Source: Gnomoniopsis sp. IMI 355080
Lineage: Eukaryota > Ascomycota > Sordariomycetes > Diaporthales > Gnomoniaceae
Length of the DNA: 64,000 bases
NCBI GenBank assembly: GCA_027946555.1
Contig: JAPEVC010000145.1
Coordinates: 31,317-95,316 of the forward strand
Reading direction: 5' to 3'
The translations under genes were made by a program, and so were the position numbers. Below the pieces are notes generated by a model. It ran no database searches. It saw only the letters and a list, made by a program, of their open reading frames with translations, and was not told the DNA's origin. Positions 33,294 to 45,167 of this stretch are shown here, piece by piece; positions within the stretch are counted from its first letter, which is position 1; each line of letters begins with the position of its first letter.

Positions 33294-34972
33294 ATGCGCT
33301 CTGTGCTTTTCCTACTTGCCGGGCTGTCCCTGGTCTCTGCCGGGACACAGCTCAATCGCCGTCAAATACGCTCTTCGAAGACGTCGAACTTGAGCCCGAG
33401 GCAGACGACGACCTACACAGACTATACCATAGACCAGCCCATCGATCACTTTCCCAACGAGGCTCGGTATGCGCCCCATACCAACGCCACATTCAAACAA
33501 CGCTATGTTTATGACTCGACTTATTACAAACCTGGCGGTCCAGTCTTCCTATACGTCAGTGGAGAGACATCTATTGAAAGCCGCTTGTCCAACCTCCGCA
33601 CAGGCATTATTCAAATTTTGATGGAGGCGACCAACGGCTTGGGCGTCATCATCGAAAATCGCTACTATGGCGACAGCTATCCCTTCACGAATCTTACCAC
33701 GGACAATTTGGCATACCTTACCAATGAGCAGACAATTGCCGATTTTGCTTACTTTGCCCAACATGCCGTCTACCCCGGCCTCAACGCCACGCTCACTGCG
33801 CCCGATACACCCTACATCATGTACGGCGGCAGTCTAGCTGGTGCGCAGACGTCGATGACGGTTAAGACATACGGTGATATCATCTATGGGGGTATCGCAG
33901 CCAGCGGCGTGATTGGGGTTTCGGTCGAGTATCCCGTCTGGTATGACCCGATTCAGAAATTCGGACCTTCTGATTGTGTCTCGAGTATCAACGACATCAT
34001 CGACAAGATGGACGGCCTCGTCGCGGCAAACAACACCGCCGCCATCGAGGAGCTCAAGGCCATCTTTGGTCTGGAGTCCCTCACCGACATTCGCGACTTT
34101 GCCAAAACCATTGCCTACCCGCTCGGCGGACCGTTTGACTACCCCACGGATACGTGGCAGGAGTTGATCTGGACTACTAATGAGGCTCAATTTTGGCAGT
34201 TCTGCAGTAATGTGACCAACCTAGATGCTTCAGACGATATCACTGCTGTGGACACGCAGTTGTCCAAGTACACGAACGGGGAGGCGTGGACGAATCTTGG
34301 AAACTATGCGAACTATGTCAAGGAAGTCATTTTGCCGACATGCTCGACAGGATATTACGCTGGTGGGGAATGTTTCGGACAGGGAAATGGTGAGTTTGGC
34401 CCTCAATAATAAGTACTTTACAAGCGCAGCCATTACTGACCGGCAAAATAGCCACATGGTGGACCGAGCTCGTCGATACTGAAACGCTTTCCTACCTCTA
34501 CACAACCTGCATCGAGGCCGGCTTGTATCAAGCCGCGCCCAAGGAGGGCAAGACGCTCCTTTCGCGTGTCATGACTGGCGATTATACCCAGGAAATGTGC
34601 ACGCTGGCCTTCCCGCCCGGCCAGTACAATTCGATCCCCTCGTCGCCCGACGTGGACAGCTGGAACGCATACGGCGGTTTCAACTTCTCGGCCGACCGAC
34701 TGGCCTTTATCGATGGCAACCACGACGTGTGGCTCGATGGCTGCTATCATGCCAACGGCCAGCCGGAGAGGTACAGCTCGGATCTTCACCCAGAGTATCT
34801 GATTGTGAGCGGTGGCCATCACTGGGATAGCACCGGGACCACTTATGCTGGGATTGCTACCGAGCCCCAGTTCATTAGAGAAGCGCACAAGTGGGAAATT
34901 CGCACGGTGAAGAAGTGGCTGAATGCGTTCTCCTCGTGGACACCGGGCAGTAATGCAACGGTCACGCGATGA
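33294..34972 (+). CDS. Secreted serine carboxypeptidase, family S28
   Basis: An extracellular prolyl-type carboxypeptidase or endopeptidase of the lysosomal Pro-X carboxypeptidase family; acidic pH action is usual for the family. Exons 33294-34389 and 34452-34972 give 538 aa. The 62-bp intron has GTGAGT, ACTGACC and AATAG signals. The start gives a clean signal peptide (MRSVLFLLAGLSLVSA) and a possible propeptide. The nucleophile lies in YGGSLAGAQ (Ser180; other members often have GGSYGG). The Asp of GNHDVW (Asp457) and the His of SGGHHWDSTG (His488 or 489) complete the triad. Several N-glycosylation sequons (NATF, NLTT, NATL) are present. A candidate AATAAA signal lies at 35051, 79 bases past the stop. 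Role: external protein use; substrate unknown. Confidence 0.92.
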
Positions 34973-35186
34973 GGAAAGGAAAGCTCGAACGGATCCCTAG
35001 GCAGCTTTTGCACATTCTCCGCTGCCCAAGTTAGAAGGATTTAGAAGATCAATAAACATTAGCAACTGCCAACAGCCCTCCCTTCCCTATTGTTCCATTA
35101 GAGGGTATCCCGATAAGCGCACAAAGACCAAGTTGAAATGCAAATACAAGACATCAAAGAACATCGCCATCCTGGCTCAAGCACCA

Positions 35187-37165
35187 TTATTGAGTGGAAG
35201 ATACCACACTGTCCGCCTCAAGCTTCGACTCCGCCTTCTCCTTGCCAGTAAACTTATCTTTGATCTTACGCAACTTCCCCAGGATCTGCGACTTCCTGTC
35301 TTCAGAGGTGGGCGTATTGCCGGCCTCAGAGTTCTGTTGCGGCTGGGCAACGGTGCTCTTTTTGACGTGCAATCTCGCCAGGATCTCAGAAGTCCTACTG
35401 TGGCCCTTTTCCTTCAGCGCTCGCTGTGGATACTTCGCATAGGCCTTGCAAAACTTGTCCCATTGTTTCGCTGATTTCACCATGACCTTGTCCAGATCCT
35501 CTTTCACTTGACGGGTTTGCCACTGATGAGCTTTGTTAGCTGCTTTTTCAAGATCCCCAAAGCAAAGGGAAGGAGGAGGAGGTGGACACTCACGTTTTCA
35601 TCGTCCCAGTCTCCCTCTTGCTGCGAGCCCGGGAATCTTCCACGGCGATCTGGCCACCATCCAATACTCGACAGCACATCCGTCTTTGTGGGCGGCACCC
35701 CGGGGCTAGGGAATGCCATTTGATTACGCTTGTGCAGAATCTCCTGGAAGTACCTTTCCATGGTCTCCATCGCCTCATCCGGCACAAGTACAATCTTCAC
35801 GCCTTTCTTTTTGCCCTTTCCCTGTTCTTGCTGCATGCTCGCATCCTCCTCATCCCACTCTTCTTGGAAATGCACGGTCCGGTTCCCCGTCCTCGGCCGT
35901 TGCTCGCCCTCGGGTCTTAAAATGCCATCATCATCACCACTACCAGAGCGCGGGCTATCGTTCCCGTGCAGCTCACGCTGCAGTCTCCGCCGCTCATCCG
36001 GGTCCGCCGTCGAGGCAGGCTCGTTGGAAAGCCGCTTCGACACGTTTCGCGTCGTGAGATAGGCCGAGATGCTAGCATAGGCCCACACGCCATCAATCTC
36101 CGCCAAACCTCCAAAGGGCCAGATAACAGCCGCCAGCGTGTCAATCACAAGACTTGGTACGAAGAGTGCGACGCTAATCATCGAGTGTTTTCGGGCCTTG
36201 CGCTTTGTCCGCGTTAGCTGGTTCGTGAACTCTCCACGAACCTCCTCCGGGCTCTGGTAGTTCAGAACATTGGCAGGGTGTATTAGAATGAGCTCTTTGA
36301 CCTCCTTTCTCGGCACTCGCGAGAAGAACGTAATGTCGCTGCCCTTGATCTTCGCGGTCGCCCAATCCACGCCCCGCAGGGTTTTGCTGTGCAGGCCTTT
36401 GAGCGAGACAGTCCTGCCCTCGTATGTCTTAGCTTTCTTGATTTGTTCTTGCGCAAAACGCTTGAGCCTGTGTCGCTTTCCCTCTTTCACATTGGGATCC
36501 TCTGGCTTGAGCAGGTGCGGCGCAGGGGGCGTGTACAACATGTACCGCTGCGGGATGTCCATTCTCTGGCCTTGGCGGATCGGTGCGGGCAACGGGATGA
36601 GATAGGCCACCAGACGCTCTGGGTTGCGCGCATAGGCGACGCTGTTGATGGGAATATCGCCGGTGGTGAGGCGGCGGCGCGGCGGTCGGCCAACGTGGTC
36701 CATGGAAGAATCCCGTCGAGCAAAGTTCTCGTTGTCGCGGGGACCGGGCGACATGAGCTCTTCTTCATCGTAACCGCCCGGTGGGATGGGCGAGCTGAAG
36801 CCTGGGTGTGTCTCATGGGCCTCGGACCCTGAAGAGTCCTGGCCGCCAGGGCGCGGGGGCAGGGTTGGGGATGTTTGTTGCGACTGCTCCTCCGCGGGCC
36901 TAGCAGGTAGAGGCGGCGTAGAAGAATAGATGTTGTCTTGGGAGGTCATTCTGAGAAGGTCGGGTGGGTGGGATGACAAGGCTTGGGATTGTGCTGTAGT
37001 AGTGCTAAAGGAAGTTCGCGCTGGGCTCTGCTGAGATGTGTGGGAAATGTTTCTTGAAATGTGGCCGTCTCCAGAGTTTCGATACGGGTTGCGTGATGAA
37101 AATCGTGAGGTTGCGCTTCCACCTGTGTTGGTGGGTTGGATGCTTTCGAGTGTCTGCGATGTCAT
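35187..37165 (-). CDS. Unrecognised fungal protein with a central hydrophobic hairpin, 635 aa
   Basis: Exons 35594-37165 and 35187-35522 on the minus strand, in phase; the intron has a GTGAGT donor and a CATCAG acceptor. The first ~190 residues are disordered, rich in Ser, Pro, Gln and Arg with PPLPARP and TLPPRP proline motifs that could bind SH3 domains. A more ordered core follows (LVAYLIPLPAPIRQGQRMDI; RGVDWATAKIKGSDITFF). Around residues 327-365 a hydrophobic stretch (SVALFVPSLVIDTLAAVIWPFGG) could be one or two membrane passes or a hairpin. The C-terminal third is charged with Lys-rich helices. The ATG giving MTSQTLES is the first in frame; upstream GTG is ignored. I do not recognise a named family; it looks conserved rather than random. 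Confidence 0.75.
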
Positions 37166-39029
37166 TGTTGAGCAACTCAGGCTTCGTATTCTATCATTCG
37201 CCTCGTAGATGGGCACATGCTTCTACTAGTAATGCTCACGAAACAATTGGAAGTTTGTAAGGAGAGATTCTGTGATATATCTGAATGTGAGCTTAGGGCA
37301 CGCAAAAACTTCAAATTGGCCGAGGGAATGATCTAATGTCCATCTTTTGTTCGTTTCACCAGTCGCTCTCTCTAGTCTACACGGCATAATTGAGTTAAGT
37401 TAGTGCCGGTAGATCGAGCGTGGACATTCCTAGTCGGCATGATCCAGATCATCACTCGCCCCTATAAAATAAGCAATTCCTAGAATCTTGAATCATGCGG
37501 AACACACCGCCAATTCAAGGTAAATCCAGGTTCTCATTGCTGCAATAAGCCGTTGAACTCCTTTCTTGGGCTTCCAAGTTGCAAGGCGAGCAGGCGCTAG
37601 AGGCATTTGGCCATAGTCTTGCGTTAGAACCAATATACTCATTGGCGCTATCAGAATATGCAGACAGTTGGTCAGCCTTAAATTTGAGAAGCCATGGGTC
37701 TCAAAGCCGTTGGGCAAGAATTGGGTAAGCAGGGCATCATGCTTTCTTGTTCTGCCCGGGCAGAAGCCTTACAAGGACAGTTGCCAGTAATGGAAGCTTT
37801 TCTCGAATGACCAAGCAAGACAAGGGGGATTTTGAGCCCAATACAAAGCTAATGGAACCCAATCCCATGGTACATTAGAGCTTCGCTAATCCAGCAATTT
37901 GCATACCTAGGTAAGGAGACGGACGAAAATATCTCGTTTCTAGTGCCCAGAATAACAATACATTGCATTGCTCTTTCGGCTATATGGCAATTTGTCTCCA
38001 AGCATTCAGGTTGATATCATACAGGATGGCTTACTTTTGTGTGTCTGCATGTGTCCTGGGGGGGAGGGGTTTCTTTTCAATTTTCCCCTTCTGTTGGTCC
38101 CAGATTCGTAGATTCGGTGGCCGAAGCCACCAGGACCGTTTTCCCGTTGTACAGTTGCATGACGGTGAACAGAACTTGTAGCTAGACACCTATGGACGTG
38201 GTGTCGTAAGGACAAGCTCACTAATGAGTTGCTAGACGGACTAAATTGGATTTCAAGCTCCTGGTCTCCTTGCATGTTTCTTGCTTGAAATTACCAACAG
38301 GGTGGCATCATCGATGAATGAAACAAAGCTTAAGAATGATGGCGATGTAAAGGATCGACTGGCTTACTATAGATATCTTTGTGGCAAGCCCTGGGCCCAA
38401 GAGTTCTCAACGAGCGACGTAATGAAACTATACCTTTGTATATAGCGCGTGTTCAATTAGTCAATTTGTGACTTGGAAGCGAAGAATGTTCGCACTTCGA
38501 GGTTTGGTAGGCCTTCGATAGTCATCGATTTCAGAATTGATCCTGATCAGTCATTTGTGTAACCGTTGCCAAATTATGAGAGTCTTGTCAAGTCCACTTC
38601 AGGTTGTATTCGTGGCTAGGGAGGCCTATATCAGATTTTAATTGCGTCTCTATTACTATTGGCTTGCAATAATTAGTCCTAAATTGACGTAAGTGCCATT
38701 GTGTAAAAGTTAGATATGGTGTATCTGGCATGATTGGAGCTAGCGTCCCGACGTCTATAAAGGACGGAAATCATAAGTTGGGTCACCGGTGCACTATGAA
38801 AGATGTATAGTTACACACCAAGGGGCATGCATGAATGAGAACAGTAAACGGAAACAGAGCCTTGATGTAGATAGGTATTTATTTGTCAATTGTGGCTCAT
38901 GCACAGGTAAGTTATGGCCGGACAAGATGTCTATCACTAATCTATGGAAGCGAGCGTGAAGTACAGAAACCTCTGTCAAAACCTCGTATCTCTTGGTTTC
39001 GTACGGAAGATATTTCATTTCCCATAAAG
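37166..39029. other. Intergenic region
   Basis: AT-rich spacer of about 1.9 kb. It contains a CCTAGGTAAGG element near 37909. No supported gene; short ORFs are not motif-bearing. Confidence 0.45.
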
Positions 39030-40179
39030 TCAACGCCTGTGATGGCCTTCCGTTTCGTCGGAAAGCTCAACGTTCGAGGAGGGCCAGAACCGACTCAAGT
39101 CACCCATGGGCAGATTGATGGGCACCCGCATCTCTGCTGCCATGATGATGAAGCACGAATACCAACCCAGGATAGCGACAGCAAATATCAAGGCTCCTCC
39201 AGCCTAGTCATTGGGGTTAGAGATCATTTCCAGTCTCGTGCTGCACGGGCCGGTTGTACTCACTTTCTGCAAGTTCATAGCTGTATCGAAATCCAACTGG
39301 CTAACCTTCCAATAGGCCCCTGATAGCGTGAACGTTCCAGCAGTGACTAGTCCAAAGATGGCGGCGAAAACAAGGTTGATCTTTAGAGTGAAGAAGAAGA
39401 ATGTGAAGAGAGCACACCCCTGTATTCAATCAGCAACGACAGTGTCTAAAGCCAAACTGCAGGTTTTCGGTCTCACTTACCCAAACAATAAGATATAGCG
39501 CAATGGCTGCATTGAACGCGGGGGACAACGTCCCGGTTGGATCGTCTGGCGTCGCAAAGGGGGCACCGAGTTGAAGAGTGGGAAGTTGGAGGACACCGAA
39601 TGAAAGCCAGAATACGGAGAACAGTCCCATGACCATCATTGGGAAGAAATTCCCCATTATCCACTCGAAAACCATGGCGAACGTGAGAAGTAAAGGCCCT
39701 GTGAAGAAGAATATACCACTAAAAGAGTTATTTGGTAAGAGTGCCGTTTACCCTTGCTCGTCACGGAGGACTCGTTGTGTTGACTTACGCGAGGGGTGAG
39801 AGTCCAGAAGCTCCTCCCCATCCCATCAACACCATAGCGAATGACGACGCCGAGATAGCAAAACTGATTGAACGAAAAGATAAGTGAACCGCGCTGATAG
39901 CTAGAGGCCTCGAGTCCGAGCCAAAATCAGTTTAAACTCACCCGACAAAGCCTAAAGCTGTTGGATTGGCAAACTTCTTGTTGTAGTCCCCGACATGAGG
40001 TGTCTTCGGTGCGAAGTAGAGCTGGCCCAGACAAGTCAGACATCATACATAGAATCAGCATACGCTAGGTGTGAAATGTTTACTCTTTCAAATAGCTCAG
40101 GGGACATGGTCACCCCAGATGTGGTCTGCGTAAGACCCTTCTCGGCGTCGAGCCCGTTCAGTCTAGTCTCGTATGCCAT
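39030..40179 (-). CDS. GPR1/FUN34/YaaH (Ato/AceTr) family transporter
   Basis: A six-TM plasma-membrane protein of the acetate-succinate transporter family, often linked to acetate uptake or ammonium export. Six exons on the minus strand: 40084-40179, 39942-40021, 39789-39863, 39481-39718, 39264-39419 and 39030-39203. All phases agree, giving 272 aa. Donors are GTAAAC, GTGAGT, GTAAGT, GTAAGT and GTGAGT. The family signature before TM1 is present as NPTALGFVGF, where most members read NPAPLGL; the Pro-to-Ala change at the fourth place is visible. TM helices follow in order, including WIMGNFFPMMVMGLFSVFWL and the FTFFFFTLKINLVFAAIFGL stretch. The short C-terminal tail is charged and ends HHRR. 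Substrate within the family is not certain. Confidence 0.9.
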
Positions 40180-41817
40180 TGCGTCAAAACCTTGGGTAAA
40201 GTTATTTCGTTGTGGCTCACAAGGACAAACGTCTATAGAACGTATGGGTGAGAAAGAACGGCGGTAACAAAGTAAGCGTGACAATGAAGATGAAGACAGG
40301 TAGAGAGACTCGAGTGGGAAAGCAACGTATATAATCTATCTTCAACTTTATCTGCGCCAAGCTGGACGCCCTGCTCCCCGAACATTGTATAAGGTTTAAT
40401 AATTGGGAACCCCAAGGTCACGCCTAGGCCAGGTTAGTGGGTCGAGCTTCGTGACAGGCCAGTCACCGTTCGCGAGTGGGTGAGAACGGTAACGAAATAA
40501 GACAATCGGTGCCCCGTGCGAGGCTTTTTTACCAACCCGATCTCCAAGTCATGGTGACATGCCTGCCTGCATCTTCAACTTCCGTGCCATCTTTATACGC
40601 TCGGTGCATCTTTCTTATAGGGCCAAGTGTTATCAAGCCAATCTACGTTTGTCTAGGGTTGGGCTGAGAAAGAAATGACAAAGTTTGAATTTCAGGGCAA
40701 TGTCGCTCCGGGACCCGGTAGGCTGTCCACAATCCGGTGAGGGGTTCCCACTAGTTCAACACGACGTAACGGCAAATTGAACTCTATTGACTTGAAAGCT
40801 CACTCCAAACTTTGTCAAAATTCTAGAATCCGGAAGCAATGGGCATGTGGATGGTTCTTGTCCTATTGCAAAGGCTATGACCAAGGGCATGGTCGTGTAG
40901 AGAAAAGAGGGAAAGAAGAAGAAAAAGTTTGGACATCGATACAGTTCATCATACGATTAAAGCAGCATATATATGACTTCCATCTCCTTCAGGCTTTCAA
41001 AATTGTGAGATGGCTGTATAATAAGTATGGTCATCAATATTAGTCCTCTATATCGACCTATCATCTGCCGAACCCCAGATTTCCGTTCGCAGAATGCTCC
41101 ATTTCCGGCAGTACATAAAGACTGTTCTCAGACTTCATCATGACAAGATCCATTAAATCGAATCTCGAGTCTGCATAATAAGTGGGGGAGTAAATTTATG
41201 GGGACTATGACTGTCATAAATGTTATTTCATGGCTTGTTGATGCTATGATCTGCCTTCATATAGTGGGACCTGATCCGTCACCTCGGGAAGGGGCGTCTT
41301 CAAGCCATTGGTTATCTATCATTGATCTGGTACTTGTCTCCTTCATATATTGGTCAAAATCAACAACCTCAGATGTAAATTTTGTGATACTAGCAAAAAT
41401 TTCAAGTGTCATAAAGCTGTATTGCGTCAGGTGTGCGAGGTGCTAGAGAGTTTGAAAGGCAGGGAAGGGGGGGGGGCAACCTAGTTGCCTCTATCAGAGT
41501 TTGCCAAGGTGTCAAGGACTCTTGGTCCAACCTCTTGTATCAGGGGTCTATGTAAGTAGCGAGAGGCTGTCTCCCAACAGAAGGCTGTCTGACAGCCTCA
41601 CCTCAGCTAGCCTTGTCAGATCTCCAGGGCTGTCTCGGTGAATCAACAACCTTCGAATTCTTTTCTAGATCTCGTCTATCCTTTCTCTCCAACAATAAAT
41701 CTGGCATTCATCAACATTAAAGATGACTTGCGACTGTATGGAAGAACAGCTTTCGACTCTTGAATGTGGGACTCACTCAAGAAATGTGAAGGCTCGAAGT
41801 TAATTTCAATATTTGAT
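40180..41817. other. Intergenic region with a repeat-rich hairpin zone
   Basis: AT-rich spacer. A G-run of about 10 lies near 41467. Three direct copies of GGCTGTCT (about 41565, 41583, 41628) and inverted partners GACAGCC form potential hairpins, including the near-perfect AGGCTGTC-T-GACAGCCT at 41582-41598. No gene seen. Confidence 0.45.
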
Positions 41818-42336
41818 CTATACTTGCAGTAGACCTTGGGCCACCCGAGCCCTCGCTGCGTCCTCTGCCGCTTCCTTCTGTTTCCACTCTGCCTCCTTCT
41901 TCTTTGAATTTTCCAAGTTTTCCTTTTGTTTCTCGGGTGAATTTTGCTCCTTCTCTTTCATCTTCTGGGCCATAGCCTCCTTACTTCGATGGGACGCCAA
42001 AAGCCGCTCACGTTCCTGATCTGCCGTCGCGCAAGCTTCTGCAGTGCATAATGGTCCTAGCATGGCTGTCAATGACATGTTGAATCGCGAGAGGGAGAGA
42101 CACCAATCCAGGAAACGATGCATACCAGTGTTGGCGGAGTTTGAACAACAGGTTCCCGGAGCACAAATGCTCGACACTCTCCATTCTCCCCAGTCGTCTG
42201 AATAGGACTCGACGTGGTATGGTGCTTTGCACCTGAACTGGAAGACGGCGAGCCACCAAGTGGGATACGCAAGTCCCGTCGATGCGAGGAAACCGAAGAG
42301 AATGATAGAGATTGGAAGGGTGATTTGTGGCAACAT
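41818..42336 (-). CDS. Small secreted cysteine-rich protein with charged tail
   Basis: Two exons on the minus strand, 42126-42336 and 41818-42056, giving 149 aa. The 69-bp intron (GTATGC donor, TTGACAG branch region, GCTAG acceptor) is a multiple of three with no stop, so an unspliced 172-aa form is also open. Residues 1-23 (MLPQITLPISIILFGFLASTGLA) are a clear signal peptide. The next ~55 residues are Trp- and Cys-rich with six Cys (FRC, SIC, TCC, PLC, EAC), enough for three disulfides. The last ~70 residues are an extremely charged Lys/Glu/Gln coil (KEKEQ, KKKEAEWKQKEAAED). Size, signal and Cys content fit an effector-like or surface protein; function unknown and no family recognised. Confidence 0.65.
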   Translation of the reverse strand: MLPQITLPISIILFGFLASTGLAYPTWWLAVFQFRCKAPYHVESYSDDWGEWRVSSICAPGTCCSNSANTGMHRFLDWCLSLSRFNMSLTAMLGPLCTAEACATADQERERLLASHRSKEAMAQKMKEKEQNSPEKQKENLENSKKKEAEWKQKEAAEDAARARVAQGLLQV

Positions 42337-45167
42337 GGTGGCGGAAGAAGCCCCGAGGCCGACCGCCAGTGAATGAACGCCACGAGTGGGTCTTTGAATG
42401 AGACTTAGGCCTTCTGGATGAGCAAGATTCTCACTAGCATCATCGAAACATGTCCAGCCAGACAGGAAATCGGGAATCTACGCGTGTGGTGACTTGAGGT
42501 CAAGAGGTCGGAAAACACGTCTAAACCCTGTCACAGCCCTACATTTGGACTTCGTCCTGCAGGGAGACTTATATCTCTATCTGAAAAAACATGGACCCGC
42601 CAAAGGGGGGCTGACGAAACAAGATTACACAGGATATGACACACTACGTCCTGGCCACGGCGAAGTGGGAGCCAATGCGCCCCAGTTGGTAACACCGCTA
42701 TCCCTGACGAATCCACACTGTATTACTTTATTCGGCTGTTCGGCCCATGATAATTGTACACACCTGGTTGGATCCCGAATGTAGTACAGTGCTAACAGAC
42801 TAAATATGTCCGGTGGCACACTAGGACGCGTAACACCCGCTGCAGTGCTATATCCGGGTCGCCTTCCTTATTACTTATCATAGGTCGGGTCCCATGTTCC
42901 TAACGCCCGGACCATAACTACAGCCAGGGGTTTTGGGGGCAGCTACCGAAACTACTGAGAGATCCTCCGCGACTACCTCTAGCACCAAAAACTACTTTCG
43001 AGTTGAAGAGCCGCACGGGAGCTTCCGAAGGGAAAAAATTAGAACATTTTATTGGATCATGGAGTTGAGGTAATGTTCGACCGGCAATTAGTTCAATGCG
43101 CGCGTTTGAATGCCTACTTGTTTTAGACAGTGACAGGGTGTAACACCATGGCGTTTAGCCATGCATAGTAGCTGACCAAGTTGTCCAAAAAGTTGATCAG
43201 GGAAACGGAAGAATGTTTCGGGTAACCAGCGCATGCCATAATTAGTAGAGAGCTAACTTGACCATCCCAAGTTCTCTAACTAGAACGTACCGAGGAACCT
43301 GCTCGAGATCACTGTGCAACTGTACTTCAGTACCTGCAGCCAGATTTCGTGAGGTTGTCAAGAAATAGGACAAATCCGAGACGGGTGACTTTGAGTTCCA
43401 TTGCGGTACATAGTATGTGGTATACGATAATTAAGGATGAGAGGGCTACACAGTAGGTTGCGTCTTGTACTGTACATAGTAAGTAGTAACACGAAGTACA
43501 TTGGTGGAGCCTGGAAATAGCCTAGTCCCGGAGGCAACGGCATGCGAGAAGCCGCCACCGACTCGTACCGGCGGTGGTCATTGCAGTACTCCATACTGTT
43601 ACTGTACCGAAACCATTGGTTTTAATCTCATCGTACATGTACAGATTTTTTTGTACAGTACACCCCCAAAGATCCCCACCCCCAAAGCGTCAAATTGAAC
43701 ACCCGCCTATGCTAAAAACTGCCGCTGCTGTACATATCATTTCACTGGCTGATGGTAGTTTTAGCATTGGGGAGGTTCGAAGCAGCCAACAAACTTGAGA
43801 TGTACATACTATGTAGTATGCGAATAAAAGACGTTCAAGCATAGGCAATTGTAGGAGACGTCTGTTTCATAAGGCAAGGCTAAGCCTTAATTGGATAACG
43901 GTTCCACCAAAAGAGTCATTCTGTACAGTACAGTATACTGTATGGGCTTTCACATAGTACTTTGGCTTCGAACATGTACGGTATCATCCTTACCTAAGTA
44001 GCGCTGCGACGATATTCTCTTCCGGATTAATTAATTGTCCGATCACCATATTTGGATGCATATGAAAGGTTCAAGACGTAGCACCTCAAAGCCTTGCCAT
44101 GCTATCAAATTTACTACGTACCCAGGCATCCATGAAGGTCCTGCTCACGGCCGGAGTGCATGTCATGACTCATGCGCGGAAAGCCCGCTGGGTGCTCAAG
44201 GTGAAGCCGCGTGGCTGTGGGCCTCGGCCTTGATGCAAAATGCTCAAGACATCAGCGCGGCATACTGCCATACAAGGCCGGAATCGACATGTAACTACAT
44301 AGATGATAGCATTCTAGTAACTGCTCGACTATACATGGAAGACATGACAAGTGCCCCCTCCAAATGTGGCCAATCATGTATTTATAGCGGCAGAGTACGA
44401 GCGAGGGGGATGAGCATCTGATTCATGTGAAAACGTGCGGAATATTTTGTGAACTTTGTCCCATCCCGTCGGTGTTTGTTCCCTATGCAATGGCTTCATT
44501 CCAAGCTTCCAAGCTTGTGACGGTGATTGCAGGTGACCTCGGGAGCCATGCCGCCACCTGCCCGAGCACCTCTCATGCCTTGGAGATGCAGAATTTGGAA
44601 ATCGCACTGCACACAGGTTCTACTAGACTGATTTCTCATTCCTAAAGCATGATAGTAGTTCAGAGTCGCGAATTTGTAGCGGAAGTTCGATCATTATGCA
44701 ATTTGATGAGCTTGATCCCGTCAATTGAAGACAAAAGGACCGCGAAAGAGCGTAGAACTTGACACCAAGCTGATGATCGGCCGATTGTTCAGATTCGCGT
44801 CTACCATGAGTCGCGAACTTCATATGTCACGTTGGAACTAGGATGGCCGCAAAGTTTCATTGCAGATCAGTAAAGCTTATTCCGCAAAAGAAGTACTTTT
44901 TCGCGATGATTACACACACAGAGAGACTCCCGTATCATACTAATCATGGAACATCTCATCGAGGTGACCTCGACGAGCTAGTAGTGCCAAACATTACACA
45001 GACCCTGCAGTACTCTCCCATATATAGAGTAGACGGAAAGCTCCGTGGCGCCCTCCACTTAGATATTTCCGTCCATATCGTCTGTGGTCCATGGATGGCA
45101 AACTATTTAGCGGTATTCTGTGCTTTACAAGCTCCCTTGGCTCCCTTCTGGGACCTGTGCCATCAAC
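42337..45167. other. Long intergenic region with GTAC palindromes
   Basis: About 2.8 kb with no supported gene. Between 43.3 and 44.0 kb TGTACA and GTAC-centred short palindromes recur, including the 14-bp palindrome TACAGTATACTGTA at 43929-43942 and CATACTA/TAGTATG at 43805-43820. Confidence 0.45.

Noticed and set aside
44069..44077. GTTCAAGAC, resembling a tRNA B box
   Set aside because: The flanks do not form a T stem and no matching A box or acceptor stem is present.
44035..44421. 128-codon plus-strand frame
   Set aside because: Starts at TTG, lies in palindrome-rich spacer, and has no recognisable protein features.
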